Source: an uncultured Paracoccaceae bacterium (lineage in GTDB: Bacteria; Pseudomonadota; Alphaproteobacteria; Rhodobacterales; Rhodobacteraceae). From it: a DNA stretch of 64,000 nucleotides. The translations under genes were made by a program, and so were the position numbers. The notes under the pieces were generated by a model. That model searched no databases. It was not told the DNA's origin and worked only from the letters and a program-made list of their open reading frames with translations. The first letter of the stretch is position 1. Every line of letters begins with the position of its first letter. Of the stretch, positions 30,263 to 39,597 are shown one piece after another. The stretch covers positions 1 to 64,000 of the forward strand of contig CALIZF010000035.1 in NCBI GenBank assembly GCA_938028765.1, written 5' to 3'.

Positions 30263-32014
30263 CTACTCCCAGCAGGACACCTGCACCGCCAGCGCTCGAC
30301 CGGCCGCCGTCACATCCTCGGGCGCGAGGGCCCCGTCGCGCGCGGCCGTGGCGACCGTCAGCCCGGCGGCCGCCAGCACGCCGTCGGCAGCGGACAGCGG
30401 GGCGAGGAAGGCCACGCCGGGCGGCAGCACCCGCCCGTCCGCCGGCGGCGGCAGAAGGATGCCCACCACCGCCCCCGCCGCATCCAGCACAGCGCCGCCG
30501 ATGTCGCCCGGCAGCACATCGAGCGTCGCCCGCGCGACGCCGGCCTCGCCCGACAAGCCCCCGGGCGCCGTGAAGGTGCCGAAGGTCACAACCGGCGCGG
30601 CCAGCGCGGCCCCGTAGGGATAGCCCGCCACCGCCACCGGCGCACCGGTGCGCGGCAGCGGCCCGGCCGCCGCCACCCGCGGCGGCGCCAGCGCCCCGCG
30701 CGGGCGCAGCAGGGCGAGGCCCGCCGCAGGATCGGCGCGCAGCACCGCGGCCGGCAGCGTTCCCTCGACCGTCACCGACCCGCAGCCTTCAACCGCCTCG
30801 GCTGCCGTCAGAACGGCGCCGCGCGCGTCGATCCAGACGCCCGACCTCACCCGCAGCGGCCGGCGCGGCTCGAGCCCCGTCATCATGCCCGCCTTCACGG
30901 CAGGATCGAGCGGTTCCAGCGACGGGTCCAGCGCCCGGTCACCGATGCCGCGGAACGACGCCCGCATCGCCGCCAGCACCCGGCCCATCCGCACCCCGTC
31001 GGCTGCGGGCCAGGCGACGAAATACCCCTTGATCAGCCCGCCGGTCAGGTCGGCATAGGCATAGGCCTCGCCCCTCGGGCCCGTCCCGCGGATCTCGAAC
31101 GACCGCGCCCGGCGTTCCCGCGGCCCGTCCGCGGGCATCGCCGCAGCCCCCTGGATCAGATCGTAAAGCGCTGCAAGCGCCGCCTGGTCGCCCGGCTGGC
31201 TGATCAGCCAGACCTGCACGCCCCCCTCGCCGCGCGCGGCATACCGGACGAAGGGCGGCTCGTAGCCCGCGAAGGCGACGAGGCCAAGCGGCAGGTCGAT
31301 CTCGATCCCCGCCGCGTTATCGACCACCCGCTGCAAACCAAGCTCGGCGAGGCCAGCGCGCCAGCCTTCGACGAGAGCGGACCGCTGCGACGGCGTAAGC
31401 ACGCCCGTGGCCGCGGCGCCCTGCGCGGTCTGCCAGGCCGCGATCGCAGCGCGCGTGCCGGGTCCGAACGCCCCGTCGATCGCCGCGCCGTAATGGCCGA
31501 ACCACTGCAACGCCGCCTGCACCGCCTCGCGCCCGGCGCGGTCCAGCGCCGCCTCGTCGCGGCGGGCGTCGGCCAGGGTCTCGGCCGGCGGCGAGGCCGG
31601 TGCGGCGGGGGCGGGGGCGGCAGGGGCGGCGGACTGCACTTCGGGCGCAGGCGGTTGCGGGTGCAGGGCCGGCGCCCTGGCGGCCTGCGCCGGCCAGAAC
31701 TGCCCGCGGAAGCTGCGCCCGTCGGTCAGGAAGCTGTCGCGGGGGATCAGCCGGTCGTCACGCAGAAGGCCCAGCCGCAGCGCCGCATCCTCGGCCGCGA
31801 AGGGGCCGAGGACAATCCCGAACCAGCCGGACGCCAGCGCATAACCCGACACCTCGGGGAACGCCCCCGCCCAGGCGGCCGCGCGCGCCTCGGCCTCGGT
31901 CAGGGTCGGCTGGGCCTCGATCTGGATCCAGCGGTCCTGCGCCAGCGCCGCACCGGCGCCCCACAGGATCCCCCCCGCCAGCCAGACATACACCATCCGC
32001 CGCACTGCCCGCAT
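30263..32014 (-). CDS. Peptidoglycan-binding, trypsin-fold protein, probably inactive
   Basis: A 583-residue exported protein. It has a signal peptide ending GAGAALAQ, and an SPOR-like segment with GYALASGWFGIVLGPFAAED. A Pro/Ala linker follows, then a peptidoglycan-binding domain 1 (GHYGAAIDGAFGPGTRAAIA), a middle domain, and a C-terminal chymotrypsin-fold domain. In that domain the catalytic His position is Glu406 (VLTAAEAVEGC instead of NAHVV), the Asp is kept (Asp428, DPAAGLALL), and the Ser position is Ile505 (LPGDIGGAVLD instead of GNSGG). The fold is kept but the triad is lost, so it is probably a binding rather than cleaving protein. It converges on the LpxK-like gene with a 6-base gap. 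Confidence 0.8.
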   Translation of the reverse strand: MRAVRRMVYVWLAGGILWGAGAALAQDRWIQIEAQPTLTEAEARAAAWAGAFPEVSGYALASGWFGIVLGPFAAEDAALRLGLLRDDRLIPRDSFLTDGRSFRGQFWPAQAARAPALHPQPPAPEVQSAAPAAPAPAAPASPPAETLADARRDEAALDRAGREAVQAALQWFGHYGAAIDGAFGPGTRAAIAAWQTAQGAAATGVLTPSQRSALVEGWRAGLAELGLQRVVDNAAGIEIDLPLGLVAFAGYEPPFVRYAARGEGGVQVWLISQPGDQAALAALYDLIQGAAAMPADGPRERRARSFEIRGTGPRGEAYAYADLTGGLIKGYFVAWPAADGVRMGRVLAAMRASFRGIGDRALDPSLEPLDPAVKAGMMTGLEPRRPLRVRSGVWIDARGAVLTAAEAVEGCGSVTVEGTLPAAVLRADPAAGLALLRPRGALAPPRVAAAGPLPRTGAPVAVAGYPYGAALAAPVVTFGTFTAPGGLSGEAGVARATLDVLPGDIGGAVLDAAGAVVGILLPPPADGRVLPPGVAFLAPLSAADGVLAAAGLTVATAARDGALAPEDVTAAGRALAVQVSCWE

Positions 32015-32114
32015 CGCCTGTCGTCCTGCCCTTCTTCCGCCCCGTCCCTGACCGGGCGCGCCGCCGACCCTATCACCGCCGCCGCGGCTGGGCCAACCCC
32101 GACGCGGCCGCGGA

Positions 32115-32143
32115 TTGACCCGCTGTGGCCGCCCCGCTAGGGA
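32115..32143 (+). promoter_or_regulatory. Promoter of the glyQ operon
   Basis: TTGACC (32115–32120), 17-bp spacer, TAGGGA (32138–32143), 25 bp before the glyQ start, in the divergent gap with the minus-strand protease-like gene. Confidence 0.75.
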
Positions 32144-32168
32144 ACTCCGGCCAAAGCCGGAGGATGCC

Positions 32169-33089
32169 ATGCCCGACACGCCCCGGAGCTTCCAGGACGT
32201 CATCCTGCGACTGCAGACCTACTGGTCCGCGCAAGGGTGCGCGATCCTGCAGCCCTACGACATGGAGGTGGGCGCAGGCACCTTCCACCCGGCCACGACC
32301 TTGCGCGCCCTGGGCCCGCGCGCCTGGGCCGCGGCCTATGTGCAGCCGTCGCGCCGGCCGACCGACGGCCGCTACGGCGAGAACCCCAACCGCCTGCAGC
32401 ACTATTACCAGTATCAGGTGATTATCAAACCCTCGCCGCCCGACCTTCAGGACCGGTATCTGGGGTCGCTGGCCGCGATCGGCCTCGACCCGCTTCTGCA
32501 CGACATCCGCTTTGTCGAGGACGACTGGGAAAGCCCGACCCTCGGCGCCTGGGGTCTGGGGTGGGAGGTGTGGTGCGACGGGATGGAGGTGTCGCAATAC
32601 ACCTACTTCCAGCAGGTCGGCGGCCACGACTGCCGGCCGGTGTCGGGCGAGCTGACCTACGGCCTCGAACGGCTGGCGATGTATGTGCTGGGCGCGGACC
32701 ATGTCATGGACATGCCGTTCAACGATCCCGCATCCCCCATCCCCCTGACCTACGGCGACATCTTCCGCCAGACCGAACGGGAATACTCGCGCCACAACTT
32801 CGACGGCGCCGATACGGGGATGCTGCTGCGCCACTTCGAGGACGCCGAGGCCGAGTGCCGGCGCCTGCTGTCCTTCGCCGCGACCGACCCCAAGGCGGGC
32901 AACCGCGCCAACGTCATGGCGCATCCGGCCTACGACCAGTGCATCAAGGCCAGCCATCTGTTCAACCTGCTGGATGCGCGCGGCGTGATCTCGGTGACCG
33001 AGCGGCAGGCTTACATCGGCCGCGTCCGTGCGCTGGCCAAGGCCTGCGCCGACGCCTTCGTGACGACCGAGGCCGGGGGCGGGGCGTGA
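32169..33089 (+). CDS. glyQ: Glycyl-tRNA synthetase alpha subunit
   Basis: A 306-residue alpha subunit of the two-subunit glycyl-tRNA synthetase (alpha2beta2), which charges tRNA-Gly. The class II core is clear: [40 protein letters not shown] and [23 protein letters not shown] 32169 is chosen for its GGAGGA ribosome site and the family start. The gene is first of a tightly coupled set glyQ–DUF6446-like–gltS–glyS, so the two enzyme subunits are separated by two membrane-protein genes. Confidence 0.97.
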   Translation: MPDTPRSFQDVILRLQTYWSAQGCAILQPYDMEVGAGTFHPATTLRALGPRAWAAAYVQPSRRPTDGRYGENPNRLQHYYQYQVIIKPSPPDLQDRYLGSLAAIGLDPLLHDIRFVEDDWESPTLGAWGLGWEVWCDGMEVSQYTYFQQVGGHDCRPVSGELTYGLERLAMYVLGADHVMDMPFNDPASPIPLTYGDIFRQTEREYSRHNFDGADTGMLLRHFEDAEAECRRLLSFAATDPKAGNRANVMAHPAYDQCIKASHLFNLLDARGVISVTERQAYIGRVRALAKACADAFVTTEAGGGA

Positions 33090-33556
33090 ATGGCCGCCTT
33101 GCCGCCGGGTTCATCGTCGCCGCCGCGATCGTCGCGGGGGTGGCGCTGTGGTGGCTGCAGACGCGCGCCTTCTACCGGCCGGCCACCTTCGCACCGGGCG
33201 CCGAGATCGTCCTGACCCCCGGCGGCGGCGGGACGCCGGTGGCGATCCCGGTCTCGGGTCTGACCGGCATCGACTCCGACAGCTCGCCCATCCGCTTCCG
33301 CGCCTGTTTCACCACGCCGCTGTCGGCCGCCGAACTCGAGCGCTTCGCCCCCTACCCCGCTGCGGTGCCGCTGGTTGCGCCTGCGTGGTTCGACTGCTTC
33401 GACGCCGCGGCGATCGGACGCGCCCTCGAACGCGGCGAGGCGCGAGCCTTCCTGTCGGTCGAAGGGATTCGCCCCGCCGCCGACCGCGTCGTGGCGATCC
33501 TGCCGGACGGTCGCGGCTTCGCCTGGAACCAGTTGCAGCCGGGGGCGGCGCGATGA
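33086..33556 (+). CDS. DUF6446-like membrane-anchored protein
   Basis: A 156-residue protein starting at GTG 33086, overlapping glyQ by 4 bp. It has one N-terminal span ([20 protein letters not shown]) and a periplasmic domain with [34 protein letters not shown] and [20 protein letters not shown] recall this as the DUF6446 family of Rhodobacteraceae, found between glyQ and glyS. No function is known. The two cysteines in the domain (FRACF and FDCFD) could form a disulfide. Confidence 0.75.
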   Translation: MNGRLAAGFIVAAAIVAGVALWWLQTRAFYRPATFAPGAEIVLTPGGGGTPVAIPVSGLTGIDSDSSPIRFRACFTTPLSAAELERFAPYPAAVPLVAPAWFDCFDAAAIGRALERGEARAFLSVEGIRPAADRVVAILPDGRGFAWNQLQPGAAR

Positions 33557-34770
33557 CGGGCGGGACGCTCGCGCTCGATGCGTTCCAGACCGCGACGCTG
33601 GGGTTCCTCGTGTTCCTGACCGGCGCGGCGGCGACGCGACGCCTTCCTGTCTTGCAGGAATTCAACATTCCCGAGCCTGTAAGCGGTGGCTTGATCGCAG
33701 CGCTTGCGCTTTTCGCACTTCAGGCCGTGGGGGGGCCCGAACTGGCCTTCGACCTTGCGGTCCGCGACTATCTGCTGGTGGTATTCTTTGCCGGGATCGG
33801 GCTGAACGCGCGCCTGGCCGACCTTGCGGCGGGCGGGCGGCCGCTTTTCGTCCTGGTGGTGCTGACCGCAGGTCTCATCGTGGCGCAGAACCTCGTCGGC
33901 TTCGCCCTGGCCGCCGCCGCCGGCCTGCCGGCCGCGGCCGGTGTCCTGATCGGATCGGCCAGCCTGATCGGCGGCCACGGCACCGCCATCGCCTGGGGGC
34001 CCGAAATCGCGGTGGCGACGGGTGCGCCGGGCATGATGGAACTGGGCGTCGCCGCCGCGACCCTCGGCCTTGTCGTGGCGGCCCTGATCGGCGGGCCGGT
34101 GGCGCAGTACCTGATCGTCCGGCACCGCCTCGCCCCTGCGGCGGGCGACGAACAACCCGTCGGCCTCGCCTACAGCCGGCAGGACCAGCCCGCGATCACG
34201 CCCGCGGGGGTCATGCATGCGCTTCTGGTCCTGCACCTCGTGATCCTCGCAGGCATGATCCTGCACGAGGCGATCCTGTCGGCCGGCCTGCGGCTGCCGC
34301 TGTTCGTGCCCTGCATGATGGCGGCGATCGCGGCGGCCAACATCTGGCCCGTCGTCCTGCCGCGCGCGCACCGCGTGGCGCGCAGCGCCGCCCTTGCGCT
34401 GGTGACCGAAATCGCGCTCGGCGCGTTTCTGGCGATGTCGCTGATGGCGATGAACCTTGCCGCCCTCGGCGGCACGGGACTGCTGGTCGCGGTGGCGGTC
34501 GTGGCGCAGACTGCGCTCGCCGTCGTCTTCATCGTCGCGCTGGTGTTCGGCCTGACCGGACGCAACTACACCGCGGCCGTCCTGTCGGCCGGTTTCGCGG
34601 GATTCGCGCTTGGCGCCACGCCGACCGCCGTCGCCAACATGACGGCCGTCACCAAGCGCCACGGGCCGGCCCCGCTTGCCTTCGTCGTCCTGCCGCTGGT
34701 GTCGGCCTTCTTCGTCGATCTTGCCAACGCGGCGATCATCCAGACCTTCCTCGCAGCCAGCGTGCCCTGA
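33553..34770 (+). CDS. gltS: Sodium/glutamate symporter
   Basis: A 405-residue integral membrane protein with about ten spans in two inverted repeats. Family hallmarks are LQEFNIPEPVSGGLIAAL near the start, the first re-entrant motif SASLIGGHGTAIAWGPEI, and the second FALGATPTAVANM. GltS imports glutamate with sodium. Its ATG overlaps the DUF6446-like stop by 4 bp, and its stop overlaps the glyS start (TGATG). Its place inside the glycyl-tRNA synthetase operon is unusual and couples its expression to that enzyme. Confidence 0.92.
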   Translation: MTGGTLALDAFQTATLGFLVFLTGAAATRRLPVLQEFNIPEPVSGGLIAALALFALQAVGGPELAFDLAVRDYLLVVFFAGIGLNARLADLAAGGRPLFVLVVLTAGLIVAQNLVGFALAAAAGLPAAAGVLIGSASLIGGHGTAIAWGPEIAVATGAPGMMELGVAAATLGLVVAALIGGPVAQYLIVRHRLAPAAGDEQPVGLAYSRQDQPAITPAGVMHALLVLHLVILAGMILHEAILSAGLRLPLFVPCMMAAIAAANIWPVVLPRAHRVARSAALALVTEIALGAFLAMSLMAMNLAALGGTGLLVAVAVVAQTALAVVFIVALVFGLTGRNYTAAVLSAGFAGFALGATPTAVANMTAVTKRHGPAPLAFVVLPLVSAFFVDLANAAIIQTFLAASVP

Positions 34771-36845
34771 TGCCCGACCTTCTGATCGAACTCTTCTCCG
34801 AGGAAATTCCCGCCCGGATGCAGCCGCGCGCGCGCGAGGATCTGAAGCGCCTCGTGACCCAGGGCCTCGTGGACCGCGGGCTGACCTATGGCGCGGCCGC
34901 CGCCTTCTCGACCCCCCGCCGGCTGGCGCTGGCGGTCGAGGGATTGCCGGCCGCCTCGCCCCGCACGGTCGAAGAGCGCAAGGGCCCCCGCACCGACGCC
35001 CCTGCTGCCGCCATCGAGGGCTTCCTGCGCGCCACCGGCCTGACGGCGGACCAGTTGGAACGCCGCCCCGAAAAGAAGGGCGAGGCCTTCTTCGCCCGGA
35101 TCGAGCGTCCGGGCCGCCCCGCCGCCGCCATCGTGGCCGAGGTGCTGGAGGATGCGATCCGCACCTTCCCCTGGCCCAAGTCGATGCGCTGGGGCGCCGC
35201 CTCGGCCGACCCGGCGGCGCTGCGCTGGGTGCGCCCCTTGCAGTCGATCCTCTGCATCCTGACGACCGCGGCGGGGGTCGAGGTCGTGCCGCTGGAGGTC
35301 GGCGGCATCGCGGCCGGCGCCGTTACCCGCGGCCACCGCTTCCACGCGCCCGACGCCTTCGCCGTGACGGGCTTCGCCGACTATGCGACCCGGCTGCGCA
35401 GCGCCCGCGTGATCCTCGACCCGGCCGAACGCGCCGCGGCGATCACGCACGAGGCCGGTCAAACCGCCTTCGCCCGGGGCCTCGAGGTGGTGCCGGACCC
35501 CGCCCTGGTCGAAGAGATCGCGGGCCTCGTCGAATGGCCGGTCGTGCTGATGGGGCGGATCGCGCCCGAGTTCCTGCACCTGCCGCCCGAGGTGCTGCAG
35601 ACCTCGATGCGCGAACACCAGAAGTTCCTGTCCGTGCGCAACCCCGCGACCGGGCGGATCGAAGGCTTCGTCACCGTCGCCAACATCGCCGCCGCTGATG
35701 GCGGGGCGGCGATCCTGAACGGCAACGCGCGGGTGCTGGCGGCGCGCCTGTCGGATGCCCGCTTCTTCTGGGACAACGACCTGCGCACCGTCGCGACCGA
35801 GGGGCTGGAGGGGATGGGCCGGGGCCTCGCTGCCGTCACCTTCCACAACCGCCTTGGGTCGCAGGCCGACCGGGTGGCGCGCATCGCCGGCCTTGCCCGC
35901 ACCATCGCGCCGATGGTCGGCGCATCGCCCGACCTTGCGGCCGAAGCCGCGCGGATCGCCAAGGCCGACCTCCGGTCCCAGATGGTGGGCGAGTTCCCCG
36001 AGCTTCAGGGGATCATGGGCCGGTATTACGCCCTGCACGCAGGCCTGCCCCCGGCCGTGGCCGATGCCTGCCGCGACCATTACCGCCCTCTCGGCCCGTC
36101 GGACGCCGTGCCGTCCGATCCGGTATCGGTCGCGGTGGCGCTGGCCGACAAGCTCGACACGCTCGCGAGGTTCTGGGCGATCGGGGAAAAGCCCACCGGC
36201 TCGAAGGATCCCTTCGCGCTGCGGCGGGCAGGGCTTGGGGTGATCCGGCTGGCGCTGTCAAACGGCCTGCGGCTGCACCTTCTCGATCTCGCCCGCGCCG
36301 CGGGCGCCGCGGGCGAAGCGGAGGACCTTCTGGCGTTCCTGCACGACCGCCTGAAGGTCCACCTGCGCGACCAGGGCATTCGCCACGACGTGATCGACGC
36401 CTGCCTCGCCATGCCGGGGAACGACGACCTGACCCTGCTCGTCCGGCGGGCCGAGGCGCTGGCGGCCTTCCTCGCCACCGACGACGGCGAGAACCTCGTG
36501 CAGGGCTTCCGCCGCGCGGCCAACATCCTTGCCCAGGCCGAAGCCAGGGATGGCGTCGAATACTCTTTCGGCGCGGACCCGAAGTTCGCCGAGGACCCGT
36601 CGGAATCCGCCCTCTTCGCCGCGCTCGACGCGGCAGAGGCGGCCATCGCCCCGGCACTGTCGGCCGAGGATTTCGCCGCAGCGATGCGCGCGATGGCGGC
36701 GCTGCGCGGGCCGATCGACGCCTTCTTCACCGCCGTGCAGGTCAATACCGACAATGCCGTCGTGCGCCGGAACCGGCTGAACCTGCTGCACCGCATCCGC
36801 GCGACCTGCCTGCGCGTGGCGGACCTCGCGCGGCTCGAAGGCTGA
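34770..36845 (+). CDS. glyS: Glycyl-tRNA synthetase beta subunit
   Basis: A 691-residue beta subunit, typical in length. It starts PDLLIELFSEEIPARMQPRA and contains GPRTDAPAAAIEGFLRATGL, LQTSMREHQKFLSVRNPATG, and DARFFWDNDLRTVATEGLEG, with the HD-like and anticodon-binding regions following. The start overlaps the gltS stop by one base (TGATG). The stop is 139 bases before the ppdK start, with a candidate promoter in the gap. Confidence 0.97.
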   Translation: MPDLLIELFSEEIPARMQPRAREDLKRLVTQGLVDRGLTYGAAAAFSTPRRLALAVEGLPAASPRTVEERKGPRTDAPAAAIEGFLRATGLTADQLERRPEKKGEAFFARIERPGRPAAAIVAEVLEDAIRTFPWPKSMRWGAASADPAALRWVRPLQSILCILTTAAGVEVVPLEVGGIAAGAVTRGHRFHAPDAFAVTGFADYATRLRSARVILDPAERAAAITHEAGQTAFARGLEVVPDPALVEEIAGLVEWPVVLMGRIAPEFLHLPPEVLQTSMREHQKFLSVRNPATGRIEGFVTVANIAAADGGAAILNGNARVLAARLSDARFFWDNDLRTVATEGLEGMGRGLAAVTFHNRLGSQADRVARIAGLARTIAPMVGASPDLAAEAARIAKADLRSQMVGEFPELQGIMGRYYALHAGLPPAVADACRDHYRPLGPSDAVPSDPVSVAVALADKLDTLARFWAIGEKPTGSKDPFALRRAGLGVIRLALSNGLRLHLLDLARAAGAAGEAEDLLAFLHDRLKVHLRDQGIRHDVIDACLAMPGNDDLTLLVRRAEALAAFLATDDGENLVQGFRRAANILAQAEARDGVEYSFGADPKFAEDPSESALFAALDAAEAAIAPALSAEDFAAAMRAMAALRGPIDAFFTAVQVNTDNAVVRRNRLNLLHRIRATCLRVADLARLEG

Positions 36846-36929
36846 TCCCCGATCCATCGACCCCGGCCTGCGCCGCGCGGGCGCGGCCGCAGGCACCTGC
36901 CGCGCCGCGGCATGCGACCATTGCAAGCC

Positions 36930-36957
36930 TTGCGTGACAGATCGCGGGGCGTATTGT
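36930..36957 (+). promoter_or_regulatory. Candidate promoter of ppdK
   Basis: TTGCGT (36930–36935), 16-bp spacer, TATTGT (36952–36957), 27 bp before GTG 36985. It overlaps the alternative upstream GTG at 36934, which argues for the downstream start. Confidence 0.45.
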
Positions 36958-36984
36958 AACGCGGAGGCACGAAAGGGTGCGGCA

Positions 36985-39555
36985 GTGCAGAAACATCCGG
37001 ACCTGCGCGATCACCTCGTGCTGACGCCCTCGGCGGCGGTGGCGACGGCCACCCACGGCTGGCGGGCGAAATGCCTGCAGCGGCTGATCCGCATCGACCT
37101 GCCGGTGCCGCGGACGGTCGCGCTGTCCTTCGCCGCCGTGCGCGCGCTGGCCGCCGGCCATGCGCCTAACGCGCAGGGGATTCTCGCGGCCTTCGACGCC
37201 GCCCCGCTCGTCTCGATCCGGCCCAGCCCCGAGAACCCCGACTGGGGCGGGCCGGGCACGATCCTGAACATCGGCCTGAACGACGCGCGTCATGCCGCCC
37301 TCGCCGAGACCCATGGCGAACGGGCGGCGACCGCGCTCTACCTGCGGTTCGTGCAGGCCTATGCGGTGCATGTCGCGCGGCTCGACCCCGACATGTTCGA
37401 CGCGGCCGAGCCCTCGCCCGTCGCGCTGGCCCGCGCGCTTGCGGCCTACGAGGCCGAGACGGACGAACCCTTCCCGCAGGATCCGGCGGTGCAGCTGACG
37501 CAGGCGCTGCGATCGATGGCGCGGGCCTGGGAAGGCACCACCGCACGCCTTCTGCGACAGGCGAAGGGCGCGCCGGCCGAGGCGGGCCTCGGCCTGATCG
37601 TGCAGCAGATGGCGCTTGGCCTCGGCCCGGGCGTGTCGGGGTCCGGCGTCATCCAGTTCGTCGATCCGGTGACGGGCGACCCGCAGATCACCGGGCGCTA
37701 CCTGGCCCAGTCGCTCGGCCGCGATGCGCTGACGCGGGCGGGCGAGGCGATGTTCCTGACCCGCGACGCCCGCGGCACCGCCTTCGAGGACATCGCGCCC
37801 GACCTCTTCGCAGCTCTCCTGCGCCACGGCGCGGCCTGCCGGCAGCGCCTGCGCGAGGAGATGCAGATCGAGTTCACGGTCGAGAACGGGGTTCTGCACG
37901 TGCTCGACGCCGTCAAGGCCCCACGGTCGGCGCGCGCGGGCCTGCGCATCGCGGTGCACCTGGCCGACGACGGGATCATCGGCCCCGACGATGCGGTGCT
38001 GCGGGTCGAGCCGCGCGCGCTGAGCGAGCTTTTGCATCCCCAGGTCGATCCCCGCAGCCGCCGCGACGTGATCGCCCGCGGCATCGCGGCCAGTCCCGGC
38101 GCGGCCACCGGCCGGTTGGTGTTCAGCGCCGATGCCGCCCAGGCGATGGCCGCGCGGGGCGAGGCCTGTATCCTCGTCCGGCGCGAAACCTCGCCCGAGG
38201 ACATCCGCGGAATGCACGCGGCCCGCGGCGTGCTGACCGAACGCGGCGGCATGACCAGCCATGCCGCGGTGATCGCGCGCGGCTTCGGTCTGCCCTGCGT
38301 CGTCGGCGCGGCGGGCCTGCGGCTTGACGCGCGCGAAAGGCGGATCGTGGCGGCGGACGGGCGCGTGTTCCGCGAAGGCGACATGATCACCCTCGACGGA
38401 ACCGCGGGCGAGGCGCTGGCGGGCGAGGCGGCGATGCTCGCCCCCGCGCTCGGCGGCGATTTCCGCAAGCTTCTCGCCTGGGCCGACGAATTCCGCGACA
38501 TCGGGGTGCGCGCGAACGCCGACACCCCCGCCGATGCCCAGACCGCCCGCGATTTCGAGGCTGAGGGGATCGGCCTCTGCCGGACCGAGCACATGTTCTT
38601 CGACGAGGACCGGCTGATCGTCATGCGCGAGATGATCTTCGCCGACCGCCCCGAGGACCGTGCCTCGGCGCTGGAACGCCTGCTGCCGATGCAGCGCGAG
38701 GATTTCATCCACCTCTTCGGCATCATGAAGGACCGCCCCGTGTGCATCCGGCTGTTCGACCCGCCGCTGCACGAGTTCCTGCCGCAGACGCGCGAGGGCC
38801 TGCGCGCGGTCGCCGAGGCGCTCGACCGCCCGCTGTCCGAGATCATGCGGCGGGCCGAGGCGCTGAGCGAGGTCAACCCGATGCTGGGGATGCGTGGCGT
38901 CCGGCTGGGCGTGGTGCTGCCCGAAATCTACGAGATGCAGGTGCGCGCGATCTTCGAGGCGACGATCGCAGTCGGACGCCGCGGCGTGACCGTGGTGCCC
39001 GAGATCATGATCCCGCTCGTCTCGGCCGTGCGCGAGGTTGACCTCGTCAAGGCCCGGATCGAGGCGGTGGCGGCGCAGGTCCGCGCCCGACGCGGCGTGC
39101 CCTTCGACTACAAGCTGGGGGTCATGGTCGAGACGCCACGCGCCGCCCTGCGCGCCGGCGACATCGCCGCGCATGTGTCGTTCCTGTCGTTCGGCACCAA
39201 CGACCTGACGCAGATGACCTACGGCCTCAGCCGCGACGACGCGGGGCGGTTCATGTCGGCCTATGTGCAGCAGGGCGTGTTCCCCGAGGATCCGTTCCAC
39301 ATCCTCGACGCCGACGGCGTGGGCGAACTCTTGACCATCGCCGCGCAGCGGGGCCGCAGCACCCGGCCGGGCCTGACCCTGTCGATCTGCGGCGAACACG
39401 GCGGCAACCCAGAATCGATCGCCTTCTGCCGTCGCGCGGGGTTCGACTACGTCTCGTGCTCGCCTTTCCGGGTGCCGCTCGCGCGGCTGGCGGCGGCGCA
39501 TCTTGCGCTCGCCGACCGGCGGCGCGACCGGCAGGCAACCGAGGCGGCCGAATAG
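36985..39555 (+). CDS. ppdK: Pyruvate, phosphate dikinase, variant N-terminus
   Basis: An 856-residue PPDK-type enzyme. The central phosphohistidine domain has TERGGMTSHAAVIARGFG with catalytic His426. The C-terminal PEP/pyruvate barrel has GIGLCRTEHMFF, PMLGMRGVRLGVVLPEIYEM, FGTNDLTQMTYGLSRDD and the Cys-bearing CGEHGGNPESIAFC. PPDK makes PEP from pyruvate, ATP and phosphate. The N-terminal ATP-grasp part is divergent: where most PPDKs have GGKGANL this one has HGWRAKCLQRL, and the loop around DWGGPGTILNIGLNDA replaces the usual one. This may be a family subtype. GTG 36985 is chosen for its GAAAGGG site. Its place after glyS is the one I recall for this family. Confidence 0.85.
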   Translation: MQKHPDLRDHLVLTPSAAVATATHGWRAKCLQRLIRIDLPVPRTVALSFAAVRALAAGHAPNAQGILAAFDAAPLVSIRPSPENPDWGGPGTILNIGLNDARHAALAETHGERAATALYLRFVQAYAVHVARLDPDMFDAAEPSPVALARALAAYEAETDEPFPQDPAVQLTQALRSMARAWEGTTARLLRQAKGAPAEAGLGLIVQQMALGLGPGVSGSGVIQFVDPVTGDPQITGRYLAQSLGRDALTRAGEAMFLTRDARGTAFEDIAPDLFAALLRHGAACRQRLREEMQIEFTVENGVLHVLDAVKAPRSARAGLRIAVHLADDGIIGPDDAVLRVEPRALSELLHPQVDPRSRRDVIARGIAASPGAATGRLVFSADAAQAMAARGEACILVRRETSPEDIRGMHAARGVLTERGGMTSHAAVIARGFGLPCVVGAAGLRLDARERRIVAADGRVFREGDMITLDGTAGEALAGEAAMLAPALGGDFRKLLAWADEFRDIGVRANADTPADAQTARDFEAEGIGLCRTEHMFFDEDRLIVMREMIFADRPEDRASALERLLPMQREDFIHLFGIMKDRPVCIRLFDPPLHEFLPQTREGLRAVAEALDRPLSEIMRRAEALSEVNPMLGMRGVRLGVVLPEIYEMQVRAIFEATIAVGRRGVTVVPEIMIPLVSAVREVDLVKARIEAVAAQVRARRGVPFDYKLGVMVETPRAALRAGDIAAHVSFLSFGTNDLTQMTYGLSRDDAGRFMSAYVQQGVFPEDPFHILDADGVGELLTIAAQRGRSTRPGLTLSICGEHGGNPESIAFCRRAGFDYVSCSPFRVPLARLAAAHLALADRRRDRQATEAAE

Positions 39556-39561
39556 CCCCGC

Positions 39562-39590
39562 TTGCGCGCGCCGAACCGCTCGCCTACCCA
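39562..39590 (+). promoter_or_regulatory. Candidate promoter of folP–glmM
   Basis: TTGCGC (39562–39567), 17-bp spacer, TACCCA (39585–39590), ending 7 bases before the folP ATG. Confidence 0.45.
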
Positions 39591-39597
39591 GAAGGCC

